Shown here: positions 25,486 to 37,900 of the stretch, one piece after another
Layout: every line of letters starts with the position of its first letter
How positions within the stretch are numbered: the stretch's first letter is position 1
Assembly: GCF_008831285.2 (NCBI RefSeq)
Contig: NC_045138.2
Coordinates: 35,703,115 to 35,767,114, forward strand
DNA length: 64,000 nt
Direction of reading: 5' to 3'
DNA from: Nymphaea colorata
Lineage: Eukaryota; Streptophyta; Magnoliopsida; Nymphaeales; Nymphaeaceae
Translations under genes and position numbers: made by a program
The notes under the pieces: generated by a model
Told to the model about the DNA's origin: nothing
The model's input: the letters and a program-made list of their open reading frames with translations, nothing else
The model's database searches: none

Positions 25486-28167
25486 TTGGTGTAGGTTTGT
25501 GAAGCAATACCAAATTTCATATTTGTTGGTATGGATTTTGTGAAGCTATAACTGTACAAGTTTGATCCAACTTCCAAGTGCTCAAAACTGGAAATGAGCA
25601 ATGCATCTTGCCTTTCTGATTCATGTACTGGAATAAGTAAGCCACTGTTTTAGACCTTTGATTGTTAGATCCATATAAATCTCAGTCCATGTCTGAAAAG
25701 CATGATACCTGTACAGATGTTCTTGAGAATGGAGACAACTCCTGTATGGTCAGTTTGTTGAGCAACCACTCATATGTAAGAGTTTCAGCTAATTCTTGGA
25801 GCCTGCAGGAATATCTGATTTATTTATATATAAAGCATCCATAGTAGCTTAATTAGCCAAGGCCCTTATGTTAAGGAGCCAATCCAAAATTCTTCTTAAC
25901 TTTGAACTTGAAAGGAAAAGCCAAAAAGTGCCCTAGTCGCACACACAGGCATGCTGTCTGTCTCACAAGAACTCCTTATATACAGACTCAAAAACTTGCT
26001 TCTAGAAACTGATTTTAAAATCTCACCAATAAAATCTTCTTGAATGTCCTTTTTCTGACACCTCATTTGGCTAACAAACTTATCGTATATAGTCAAGTTC
26101 AGAATTTAACTACATGAAAATAACTTTAGGTTAATTATTTATGTGAAACATGTACAGATACTGTACATTATCTGCATGTGTTTTGGATATATAGAACATA
26201 GATTTAATGCTCCATCTGTTGTTGGTTTGATGCAAGTGTGCAACCACGTTATTGTTCAGGTGAATGAAGTTTGATAAACAAGTGGAGGTGCTTTGCGAAG
26301 TTATGAGCAGCTAAGTGTTAGAACGCCAGCCCTTATCTTTGTTTTGGCCTTGAAGATGTGACGAACTAAGTTTGCTACAAGTGAAATACATTGACTACCT
26401 TTCTTTTAAGCCTCACATTCCTGGAATTGTTCCCAGAGGAGCTTTTTTAGTTGCGTCACCATTTTGACATGTAAAAAGCCTGGTTTTATCTCTTAAATCT
26501 TGATGACTGCATTGAGTTCCAGTAAGTCCTTTTAAATTGGTCGGACTGGTCGAATAAATAAAGCTACAGTAGCCGTCTTAGTTTTTTATTTGATTATTTT
26601 TTTTTTCTTGGGGACAAGGTGATGTTGAATTAGGTATTCGATAGCTATCCAGTTTGTCAGAGGATAAATAATCTGTTATTCCTAATACTAATAGCAACCA
26701 AAAATTTGCAAGCTGCAATATCCCTGATAGTGTTTCAGTAATTTAGTTTAATTAACGTGCTAACTGAAAGGAAATTATGTTGTCAATGTTCCTGAGTAAA
26801 GATATCAGTGGCTGTATCTTTCCACCACCTCTGACCAAAACGTAACTTGGATGCCGGGAGTCTGCTTTGAAACTGTCTATAAGACAAACGGCCTACCTGT
26901 ATCGGGCTATATTATGTAACTTGTGCATGTGATCTTGGTTTTTATGATCCTTTCACATTCATGTATCTACAGGTGCATTGGTTGCCGTAAGTGAGAAATG
27001 GACAAAAGCCAATATTACGGAAGCAGCCATCAGTAATCGGCATCGTACTTTGGCGTCAACAGTATTAGCCAACAGAGTAGGATTTCACTGTCACATTTAT
27101 TAAAACAATTACATGGAAAACGATGTTATTAATTAGTTTTTTTGACTCCTGGGGGAGAAAATAACCATGTACCTTCAAACTTGGGCAATTTATCTGCGGG
27201 ATCTCAACCTACCAGTTTTGTTTTAACGGCTAAGTTATGCATGTTTATTATAAACGCCTGTCTTTACAAAAAAATTGCTTATATAGACGCCTACGTTGCC
27301 TTTATGCATGTTTCAAATTCTATCGGACATCCATGTCGAGACCTCAATCACAAGCATCAGAAACATCACATTCTGCGATCCAAAGAAGGTCTTTTGAGGT
27401 CACAAAAGTCTTCAATATTTTTTTTCAGAAAAAAAAAACTCAAGTGAAATGATGACTATGAATTCGTGATACTTGAATACGAGATAGATGAGGCCAAATA
27501 GAATAGGAAAGGAGAGAGTGAAGGCGTAGCGGGAAGTATCGCCCAGCCCTGCAAAGAAAGATGGAGAAAAAGGAACGTTTAGATTGGATTTTTAATCATT
27601 ATCTCGAGATGTTCTTGAGGTCCAGATAACTTCTGATTATACTTATGCTAATTTAATCCACACTGCCACTAAACATTTGAGCCTGATTCCTTCAGATCCC
27701 CACTTGCTTTATCTCGCCAGTCAGACCAGGAAAACTGGCAAAGAAAACTAGTATTAATAAATATTCCTAGTAACTCTTATTCAATTGGCGGTAGCCTCGC
27801 ACGTTTTCCAAGACCACCAAAGGATCGGCTTCTTAGTCGAACCAGGAAACCCGCCACACGAAACTAGTATAATGAACCTTCCTTCTTATACAATTGGCTG
27901 TAACTAATCTCGTTTCCAATGCCACAACCCACGTCTATCTGTCAATAATTGGAAATGAACATCCTTGAAATTCCAAAAATTAGAACGAGAGAAAACGAGT
28001 AACATCTTGCAGAAAAACAGAAAGCACAATGAACAGAAAAGTTTGTTCATATTGTTGTATTGGAATGTAAGCTAGAACTGAAAGCCCCACGTCGAATTAT
28101 TCACGTTAATATGATGAACCGCATTCTAAACCCCCATAAATCATACGACACAAATAACAGACAAAGG
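25486..28167. other. Intergenic DNA between UTP23 and the isomerase gene
   Basis: No gene is supported. An imperfect direct repeat of about 80-90 bases is visible at about 27715-27795 and 27828-27905 (shared phrases gaccaggaaa/aaccaggaaa, gaaactagtat, caattgg). A cag site near 26260 could be the acceptor of a UTP23 3' UTR intron, which is untested. Confidence 0.4.
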
Positions 28168-28902
28168 TTAGAGCTTTGCTCCTTTGGGCAACAGGTAGGG
28201 GTCCCTATGTGCCTCTAACTCTTCGATCACGCCGGGAAAGGCTGCTGCCTTCACATTAGCATAGATATCCCGCTTCCAGTTCCTGCTTGCCAACTTTTCG
28301 GCTTCGTCAATGGCAGCATCGATCGTCTTTTCCGAGCTGTCGAAGATGCGGTCGACCAAGCCGAGCTTGAGACCTTCCGGAGAGCGAAACTTCCTGGCCT
28401 TCAGCATAGTCTCCACTAACGGGCCAGGGAGAAGCTTGCTCTTGATCACGGTCATCAGGCTTCTCGGCATGAACATCCCGTGATCAAGCTCGCTCATGTA
28501 GAGCACCTCCTTGCCGGATTTCATGAACCTGTAGTCGTGGGCCAGGGCGAGCATGAATCCGCCGCCGGCAGCGTGACCGCATATGGCGGCGACGGTGGGG
28601 ATGCCAAGCTTCATCACTGAGGCCAGAAGACCCTCGAACTTGAGCTGGATGATACGAAGGCTGCCAGAGGCGAGGTTCTGAAAGATCCATGGGAGGTCGA
28701 GGCCGTTGGAGAAGAAGCGCCCCTCGTTGGTGGTGACCAGGCATCCGGCGTCCTCCGAGAGCCGGACGGCGTCTAGGGAGGCGGCGATGTCACCGATCGT
28801 GGAGGGATTGAAACGATGGTCGCTGGGGCCGGTGAGGGTGAGGACGTAGACCCGGCCCTTCCTTTCAAGCTTACAGGCCGCCCAACTCTGGACCTGGTCC
28901 AT
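28168..28902 (-). CDS. Peroxisomal delta(3),delta(2)-enoyl-CoA isomerase (ECI/IBR10-like)
   Basis: A single uninterrupted 244-residue frame with the crotonase (enoyl-CoA hydratase/isomerase) fold. Landmarks are the N-terminal strand GRVYVLTLTGP, the substrate-site region FFSNGLDLPW (about residues 63-72), the oxyanion-hole loop AAICGHAAGGGFMLALAHDYR (about 105-125) and ELDHGMFMP (about 138-146). The C-terminus is AKL, a PTS1 peroxisomal targeting signal. In plants this subfamily moves double bonds during peroxisomal beta-oxidation of unsaturated fatty acids; the Arabidopsis paralogue IBR10 takes part in indole-3-butyric acid conversion. The sequence cannot tell ECI from IBR10. The start is the first Met and fits the family length. 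The gene is intronless and clearly GC-richer than its surroundings. Long shadow frames on other phases are by-products of that composition. Confidence 0.93.
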   Translation of the reverse strand: MDQVQSWAACKLERKGRVYVLTLTGPSDHRFNPSTIGDIAASLDAVRLSEDAGCLVTTNEGRFFSNGLDLPWIFQNLASGSLRIIQLKFEGLLASVMKLGIPTVAAICGHAAGGGFMLALAHDYRFMKSGKEVLYMSELDHGMFMPRSLMTVIKSKLLPGPLVETMLKARKFRSPEGLKLGLVDRIFDSSEKTIDAAIDEAEKLASRNWKRDIYANVKAAAFPGVIEELEAHRDPYLLPKGAKL

Positions 28903-28969
28903 TCTTCCGCTTCCGGTTGGCTTTCGCCAGTGTGGTCAGGAAATGGATAGCGAGTCGGCCCCAAGATAG

Positions 28970-31160
28970 GATGGGAGTGGAATTTGCCGAAATTGGAAAA
29001 GAGCTTAAAAGGAAGAGGTAATCTGTTCTATATACCTGTATAATAAAACTTATGTGGACATTGTATTTTTTTTTGTAGGTATAACTTTGTTATTGTTATA
29101 AATTTTATTTCGACAATTATATTGCACGGTTGGATGTGATGATTTTAACTGTATTTTTTTTTAACATAAATCTGTTGTCGGTATCCTGTGCATCTTGTTG
29201 TTTTCTGGATGGTAGAAAAATACTCTCTCAACATTTTGTTCTTGTTGTTTTTTAGATTGTAGAAAAGACACTCTAAACATTTTGTTTTTTCGAAAAATCA
29301 TATGCCAATTTCTTTCCACCTTAGATTTGGAGAGAAGAAGACACAAAAAAAAACAACATTTACCACGTTAAATTATTCTTGTGCATCAAACATGGTTAAA
29401 TTTATTATGTTTAATTCTTCATGTGCATCAAACATGATTAAATTTATCAATAAATTTTTCATGTGCATTAAATAAGACCTTAGATTGGAAGAGGGAGAAA
29501 TTTCATCTTGTAAATTTTTTCAGAAAAATTTAGCATGGTAAATTTATCGTGTTAAATTTCACTCGCCCATCAAACGAGCCCTCAATTATCGAAATCTACG
29601 TATACAAAAAAATTTCTTTTTCCTATTCAAAAAAATAATTTTCATCATAATTATATTGACCTACGAAAATTTCATGCTGGCATATATAATCCGCTTCACT
29701 TCACGTAAGATTCTATTGCATAACACGACAATTTAAAATTTGGTGATTGAGAAGTGTGTTTGTTTTGCTTAAACACAGGTTTTGTTTTCCTAAAACTCGA
29801 TTAGTGGTAGGGAAGCCGAATTCACCCCTAGTTAGAGAATTTTAATCTATCTGGTACACCTGATTAATCGATTCCGAATCCATTTAGCTGGATTAGTGAG
29901 AAAAAGTTTGTTTCAACTGTTAATTGGATTTGAATTTGCTAAAAAATGAATTCAAGTCAATATACAATTAAAATCCCATAAAAAGTCTTATTTGACTACG
30001 TTTAAATGTCACATTTTATGGTAACCGACTTTTTTAAAATCGGGAACAAGTTGTTACCTTACTTTGTTTTTATGCTTCTTTCCCTTCGATTGGTTGGCTT
30101 TGAACTCGATATGTGAATCTGTCGACGAAGGGTTGATCTGACCCTTTTGTTATAAAAAATAACCCGAATTAAAGGGTGGTTCTTGTAAATCGTTAAGATC
30201 TAATCAAACTTTACAAAGAACATTGAAACCTGAATGATGTTTATTATCTATACATAACACTTCCATGTTTTCTCTCTCACTAAATAAATATACTTAGTCT
30301 TGGGCATACATAAACGTAGCCTTTAAGTGTCTCAAGGATATTGGAACGTGTGGCGAGCTGAGTTTTTTTTTTTTTTTTTTTCTGTCGGTGATGTGCAATT
30401 CGAGCTCCATGAGCATCAACTATCTATACAAGCTAAGACGTATGTAGACTTGATGCTAGAGTACTAGTTGTTAAGTTTTATCATTTTGAGAAAGTGGGGT
30501 ATATGCCCTTTTTTAGGCCTTAGGAACGAGTTCCGTTTTGAATATGAATGCCGTAATTAAAAGATATTGGACTTATAATGATGATAAGAAAACCAACCAA
30601 ACAAATGAAATATGAATTGGGTAGTATCTTATCTACCGAAAACGAAGAAGGTCCTTTCATGTTGAATCATTTTCACAAAATTGGATCCCTTACATATCTG
30701 GTTCATGTCGTGTATGATGATATTTTGACACCCTATTTTTAACAAGTTAGAAGCTTTTTTCATATATAAGTATATTAATGTTCATATTCAATAATACTTA
30801 AAGGTACATTTTCTTGTATACTATACCTTTTTCTAATTTAAATTGGGGTTTTAAACAGGTATCGGATCCATACCCATATCTGTTTCCACTTGATTGCAAG
30901 CTCTCACCGTTGAAGCCGAACTCGAATTCAGGTATATGGAATGGGTATACAGCACATTTCATGCGGACCCATTGCCGCTCTTACAGGTTCAGCCGTTTGG
31001 GTCGCCGCTGGCGTCAAGATTAGTCTCTCTCTCTCTTTCGTCCGCACGACGGAACGGGTCTTCCTTTCTCTCTCTTAATTCCTCTTTCTCTCCCTCTCTT
31101 TTCTTCTACTATCACCTGTCATCTGTTTGGTTGGAATCTCCAATCTCATATGCTATGTTA
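28970..31160. other. AT-rich intergenic DNA between divergent genes
   Basis: No gene is seen. Short imperfect direct repeats of about 50 bases lie at about 29366-29480 (phrase tgtgcatcaaacatg twice, then a weaker third copy). A T20-class homopolymer occurs at about 30364-30382. CT-rich DNA at 31020-31110 probably belongs to the promoter of the CID gene. Confidence 0.45.
29029..29034 (-). promoter_or_regulatory. Candidate TATA box of the isomerase gene
   Basis: Read on the minus strand, ggtatatagaac lies about 130 bases upstream of the isomerase start codon. That would give a leader of roughly 95-100 bases. It is the only good TATA-like match close upstream. Confidence 0.35.
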
Positions 31161-31520
31161 TCATAATTGCTCCTGATCGTCAAGGAGAAGACGAGCCGAG
31201 TCTTGTTTCGCACCTTCTATTAACGGAAGGTGTGGGGGGAAGCGGACCGAGAAGAAACCCCAAACTCCTCTTCCCCCCCCCATTTCCGTCCGGCGATACC
31301 CTGCTGAGCGGTCCTCTTTCCCGAAGGTATGGCATCTCCTCCTTCTCTCTGATTTCTTCGTCTTCTGGTGCTCTCTCCAAGGGTTAAGGTTTCCGGGTAG
31401 TGTTTTCTCTGTTTAAGGGGCAACTCTTTATCCGTATGTGGGCCAACAATCGGACAAGGTTTGGCGCTGTCGTGACCAGCGTCTTCTAGCCATTCGTAAC
31501 CCATCATGGTGATTGGTGTC

Positions 31521-31523
<3 letters not shown>

Positions 31524-31553
<30 letters not shown>
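31524..31553. repeat. (AG)n microsatellite
   Basis: About fifteen AG dinucleotides in the 5' leader or first intron of the CID gene, downstream of a possible leader exon ending cccgaag|gtatgg near 31326. Confidence 0.95.
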
Positions 31554-31556
<3 letters not shown>

Positions 31557-32020
31557 CCTCCACTTTGCTTCAGGTCAGTCCGTTGATAACCACCTCCATT
31601 TCCTTCAGGTTAATCCGTTGAACACGTAGCGTATTCAAATGCAATTATGCAGTAGTATATAAAGTTGCGAATCTTTGGTCGGATCTTTGATTATATGCAG
31701 AACTGCAAGTTAGAGATTCGAATGGTCATCTGGTCTATCTTGACACTGGTCCTCTGTTGCCTTTCCTTTTCGTTGACAACTATAAGATGTCGCTGTTTTG
31801 TTGTTGGTGCCGGACAAATATTTGAATGGGAGTAGGGTCAATGCAATGAAAACATTATGCATATGTACCGTCCGTGCAAATAAGCTTCACTGGCTTTCTT
31901 TGGCTTTTCCTTTGTGTGGGCGCTTGGGATTTCTTTAGAATTCGTGATAATTTGTCTTGCTCTTGCGTGCCCGTTAGTCTTGACTAGTTCTGCCATTTGA
32001 TGCAGCACCTGTTCGTATAC

Positions 32021-32032
32021 ATGAACGGATGA
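32021..32032 (+). promoter_or_regulatory. Minimal uORF (Met-Asn-Gly-stop) before the CID gene start
   Basis: The exon carrying the start codon opens after the acceptor tgcag (32001-32005). Within its short leader, ATG AAC GGA TGA occupies 32021-32032, ending 4 bases before the main ATG at 32037. If the leader is as inferred, scanning ribosomes meet this four-codon frame first, and reinitiation over such a short distance is usually poor. Repression of the main frame is inference. Confidence 0.5.
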
Positions 32033-32036
32033 CAAG

Positions 32037-34955
32037 ATGAACAACGTCTTCAGTAGCCAAATATTAGCTGAGAAGCTTTCCAAACTCAACAACTCTCAGC
32101 AAAGCATTGAAAGTATCCTGATCTTAAAAGGCTGAAATATCTGTTATCTAGCATGCTATTATAGCAAGAAATATGCCGTAAGTCGTAAAATGCTACTCCG
32201 AGAGGACTTCTTCTGACCGGTTTCAAGTCATGCACCATTTGCGTGCATAAACTTCTAAAATATTGAGTGGTGTGGATTTACTCCTTTTTGTTAATTTTCT
32301 TCTGGTGGCACTGCTAGGTGTATGGTTCTTGTATTTGTATTTGTTTCGGTTTCTGTTGTTACTGTTCATTCTGTACGCACTTCAAAGGTTAAGGTTGGAG
32401 CAGTTGCTTTCAGTTGTGGACTTGGTTCTCTTTCTTCGATGAGTTTGTAACAGTTACTGTTTCCTGCATAGCATGGAGAAGAGGAATCTGGATGTCTTTT
32501 CACGGTGCATTTCCAATTGCAGAGTCTGGTGTGCTGTTGCAGTTTCAAATTTCAATTGTCTTTTGTCATGTTTAATTCAAAGAATTATAGGGCATGAAGG
32601 TTGTTTTAAAGCATTTTCTAAGCTTTGAATTAGTTTTTCAGTTGCATTGAACAAAATCAGACGAAGAAAATGTGGATGAACTTCTTTTGGTCAAGAGACA
32701 ATGATGGCTGAACCGAGATTCTATGATGCTACTAGGTTCCTACTTCATTTATTAAGAGTGGTCTTCATGTCTGTCTATGAGAGGCAACAACCTATATTTG
32801 TCGTGGAAGTGGTGATTCTCTGTCCACATACAGTATCATCCATTAAAGAATTATGGAGGGACAACAATCCATATCCATTAGAAGATTGCAAAAGTACAAC
32901 TAAATTTGGTGGGTGGTCATGAAAACACATACTTTTTTGATTTATTTGTAAATGTAGTGTGCCTCTTGATGAGAGCAAGTGAATGCCATCTGTTGGATAA
33001 AAAATTGTAGATGGTTGAAGAACTTGAAGTGTGGTAGTTCTCCAGAGGTTGTTTTCATTAAACATATCATGAAGTTATAATTATGAATTTTATCGAAAAT
33101 GCAGGCTAATCTTGTATATAGAGCTGTTGAATTTGTGCACTAATCTTTTGCTTTTGTTTCATGTGTCGTTATCAATAGCCAGGTTACTTGAGTTCTCTTT
33201 GTGCTCTTAACTTCAATTAGCATTATCACATTGGTGCATTTTTCACCGGAAAAAAGCAAAACAGGTGGTTGAAACATGGGAAAAATTGTTTAGCAGCTCA
33301 CAGAAAGACCAATGCATCTCTTTTCTATACCTGGCTAATGACATCCTGCAGAACAGTAGAAGGAAAGGGAGTGAATTTGTGAATGAGTTTTGGAAGGTTC
33401 TGCCTGGTGCACTCAACAAGGTAGTGAAAAATGATGATGAACATGGGAAGCGCGTTGTCCTAAGATTGGTATGTTGTCTTTTACCATCTCATGCTGAGAT
33501 TGTATGTATGTGTATCATAGGCTGAAAAAGTGCATTTCTTTTAATGCATCAAAACAAAGAAAATAAGTCAACTGAATAAAACGGAAAAAATGCCATTTTT
33601 TTATTGGAAATGCCAAATTGCTTATTTCCATTTTCTAGTTTTTATTTGTTTCTTATCTACTTATTTTTTGATGTTGTCTTATTATTTGAGAAACGGTTCA
33701 TGAGGGTTTTAGCAGTGTGTTTAAATATTTAACCATCCGATAACATCCGGCTGCTGTTTTTTTTTAATTTTCCTATATATATATATTATATAAAGTAAAA
33801 TAAATGAACAAGATGAAAAGCACCATTGCAAGGCAAATCTCCGTCCAATTGAGTCAACTGCTTCAGCTCTACAATAACCATTCAAAAGCTTTTAGGCAGG
33901 GCTCTTGGTTCTGGCTCTTTTCAACTTGATAATCTTTTACAAAACCTGCAGGGCACATTTCTGTGCTCATTCTTTAATACAGAAAATTTGTCTGAGAATA
34001 CGAGCTACTGGATTTTTATTCAAAAATCCCTTGCATTTCTGAGGGTGAAAATTTTGGATTAACCAAGTCTAGTGAGATCTCACCTTGGACATCCTATGAT
34101 GATATGTTTGGCACAGGCAATCGGGCCAGGCAAGTGAGCCTTTGGACATGATTTGTGGACTCATGGATGTTCAACATCACTTATTGAAATTCTCATGCTT
34201 ACCTTCTTATGGAGGTTAAGAACAGATTTTAGGCAATATTAAAGAGGAGATGCCAGATCTTTTAATGGCTAAAACTGTTGAATAAGATATTTGAACATGT
34301 ACTTTTTAATCCAACAGCTGCTTCTATTTAGTTGTTCTAGTTTGCTGTTTGTGCTTAGGCAGTTCCATGTTCTTGGATTGATTTTTTTTCCCTTTGTTCA
34401 ACTTCTAAGCTGTGAAAGTGTCCTTCAACCATACAAATCAAGTCTAAAATGAACTGATAAAGCCCTTCACAGTTCACGGAACAGCTCACAATGATGAAAA
34501 ATCAAGAGAGATCACTCACAAGCTGAAAAGGGCACTAAGGCACATAAAAACTTAATATTATCAAGAACAAATTAATGCAAATCCACCAAGGGACAACTTA
34601 CAAGAGGGGAGAAATCCCCTATATGTACAGTAAGGCAGAGAGAGAGAGTTCTAGCTGTTTGGACAGTTCCAACAGCTCCAGATACAGCCGTTGGAACTGT
34701 CCAACAGCTAGAAGAGTCTGGTGAAAGATCAGATTTGACCGGACTACAGACCCTTTCAAAGATAAATAATAAAATTCAGGAAAAAAATACAAAATAGAAG
34801 TAAACAGAAATACAATAATGTAGATGTAGGATATGAATATGATCTTAACAATATGTTGATGCAAAATATATCTTAAGTTGATTAAAGGGTCTGGTTTTTG
34901 TCCCTGACCTAAGCTTCTGCTTTGTACCAATTTCTCTCTCTCTCTCTTTCTCTCC

Positions 34956-34996
<41 letters not shown>

Positions 34997-37900
34997 TGGT
35001 TTTTCTAACATAAGCTTCCACAAGATTAGAACTTCTGTTTTCTTTCTTTACATTTTCGCCATGTTCTAATGTTATATGAAAATAATATGATCCATTCTTA
35101 CAAGCTGCAATTTTCTAGATAGATATATGGGAGGAAAGGAAGGTCTTTGGATCCCGTGGAAGTGGTCTTAAAGATGAAATGCTTGCAAAGGAACCTCCAC
35201 CTTCATTGGAGAACAATGGCAAGAGTTCACACTCCATCAAAATAGCGCGGAAGGATGCTCATTCAATCAGAGTAGTAAGGATTCTTCTTCTTTTTTCCTT
35301 TCATTTTTTTAATGTGCTCTTGATAATCTAAAGATTTGAAACTAACTTTATTAGTCCTTGGGTTTGCACAATTTTGACTTCTACTTTGATCTGTCATCTG
35401 TATTCATCTAACTGATTTTCATTCTAATTTTAGAAATTAGCAATTGGAGGCATGCCAGAAAGAATAGTATCGGCATTCCAATCTGTACATGATGATCATT
35501 TCAATGAAGATACTGCCTTAAATAAATGTAAGGCTGCTATCCGTCGCGTTGGAAAGATGGAGAAGGATGTGGATGATGCCCGTTCACATGGTAAGGGAAC
35601 AGATTCTTCTGTGGTAAGTGGAAACTGAATTTTGGATGTTTCTGGTCTGCTATCTTGGTCATAATTTTAGCGAAAGACTACAAATTATGTTGAGCAAACC
35701 AGTGAAAGAAATTTCTGTTATAGTCAAAGATAGAGCAAGGGACTGGATGTATTCTGTGGTTTTGATAAAGCATGGTATGATTTTAGAATGAAAGAACCTG
35801 GGCCTAAGTGGAAAGTTGTGGGTAAAATACCTCATTTCTTTTATGGTTGCATTTGTGAAACTCGAGAGCAATTCTTTCCTTATGCTAAGAAGAACAAACC
35901 TCAAAGAGTAGTTTTATTTTCTTAGACAACAAAGGAGTTGCTTAATCATTAATGTGCTTTTCAATTTGCTTTTGTTTTTTTGCCTGTTTGTGTCAACACT
36001 TCTATTGAAATATAAAATAGGATAGGGGATGTATTGTTCATAATGCTTCTTTTATGTATGCAAAGAAAATTCCATTCTCTAGTGATTATGGATGCAAATG
36101 AGTTGGACTACAATCAGAGTTAGCTTTGTGAATTTTGACTTAATTGGCTCCCAATGGGCTTGTTGTGTTTCAATTTGTTGGCACAGCCATTGTTATAAAT
36201 TTAGAAAAAATTGTCTCTCAGACCAAATCTGAGTGGTTTAAGCAAGAAGGCTGGTTCCAAAGTTCTCTGAGTTGAAATGTGAATCTTGAAGCATCAAGGG
36301 AGACCTTTCTTCAATCATGCGGTATCTTAGATACCTCATGGATACTATGTCACATGGGTGCGGGTACGGTACGAGTTCGGGTATGGCGGTATGGGTTCAG
36401 ACACATCAATTTTGAGAATTGTGGTTACGTGGGTGCGGCAAATTTTATATTCTCAAAAATGATAAATGAAAAAAAGCATTAATAATCTTATAATACACAA
36501 AAATTTTCAAAATTAAAGAAAAATGGGAGGAAATATAGAATCTTAGTGGAAGGGAAATATAAAAGAAGGAAAAAAATCAAAATTAGAAAAAACATTAAGT
36601 TTGAAAAGATAATTTTAAATATTTTAAAATGCAGCCGTACCGCATACCCGTGTCGTTGTACCCACGTACTGACATGGGTACCTGGGCAACAGTGATGCCT
36701 TTTATATTTATGCTTTCATTGGATGAGTTGGTCATAAAACTGGATTTCTTGGTATTGGAAATAATGTCATCTCTCTAAATAGAGAAATTTACAGAAACTG
36801 GTTGATACTTGATGTCCTTAGAAACAGCCACCTAATATTTAAAATTTACAAAATTATTTTGTAAGTTCATAAAATAGTTCACACTTCATGGATGGAAACA
36901 AATAAAATATATTACGAGACCATTCTACGCTTAATAAAGACTGTACCATTAAGTAAAGTGTTTTTACAAACTAAATTTTTTAGCCCTGGGTATTCATGAC
37001 TTTCCTTTCATTTTGGGCAACTGTGATGGAATCAGTTATTCATGGTACAAAAATCCTGGATAAGCGGTTCAGGGTGTTGGTTGTTTAGAGGCACTTTATC
37101 TTTGGCAGACCATCCATCCGTTGTTTGATTGCATGTATAATATTATTCATGATTTCTTCCTTAATGTTTGATTTTGAAGGATTCACCTTTCTAAAACATA
37201 AAAAAATTACTCTTTTATTTAACCAAAAACTACTTCATCCTGGTGCTTGATTAACGCAGTTAAACAATAAGCTTCTTGCTACCAACTACAACAATAGAAA
37301 GGTCAGACTTCTAGTACAACCTCTTAACACACGGATCAATTTACTTGTTAAAGCCCATAATGCATCACATCCATTTTGTGCATATGGATGAAAAAGCAAG
37401 GCAAATTCAAGCCAAGTTAAGTATAATAACTTGTTATGCTGAACACAAGTTACCAAACTAAATAAATTGGAGAGCAATTGCCTGTAATGTCGGAGCATAT
37501 TTAACAAATTGATTTTATAATATCGTGATTATCATAATGTATTTATAATCTTTCATATAAGTTCACAACAAAACAACATATTTACATCTTAAATATCATT
37601 CCTGGTGATGGGATCTCCATCCTTCCTCACGGTGATGGCATCTGCATGCATCCTCTCCTCCACTACTGTTAGAATCTCATGTGACGGTTGTTCCTTTTAC
37701 TGGGAAATGAATTGTAGCAATGGAATTAAGAGGTTGTGAAATGCAATTGTTGTGGATTGTGGGAGTGTCTCCTCAAGAGGTGAATTTGAATATGAAAAAA
37801 GCAAAAAGGGTAGATTGTGATATTTTGAAAAAAAAATGCCAAAATGAAAATATCTTGCTTTTGGTGTGCTTTTTAGAAAAAATGTTTCTATTATATTTTA

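Noticed and set aside
28484..28744. Other frames across the isomerase gene (also 28773-28964)
   Set aside because: Shadows caused by the GC-rich codon use of the true minus-strand gene.
34619..35023. 134-codon minus-strand frame in CID intron 2
   Set aside because: Contains CVCVCV and IYIYIY runs from the CA/TA microsatellite and sits within an intron. No family match.
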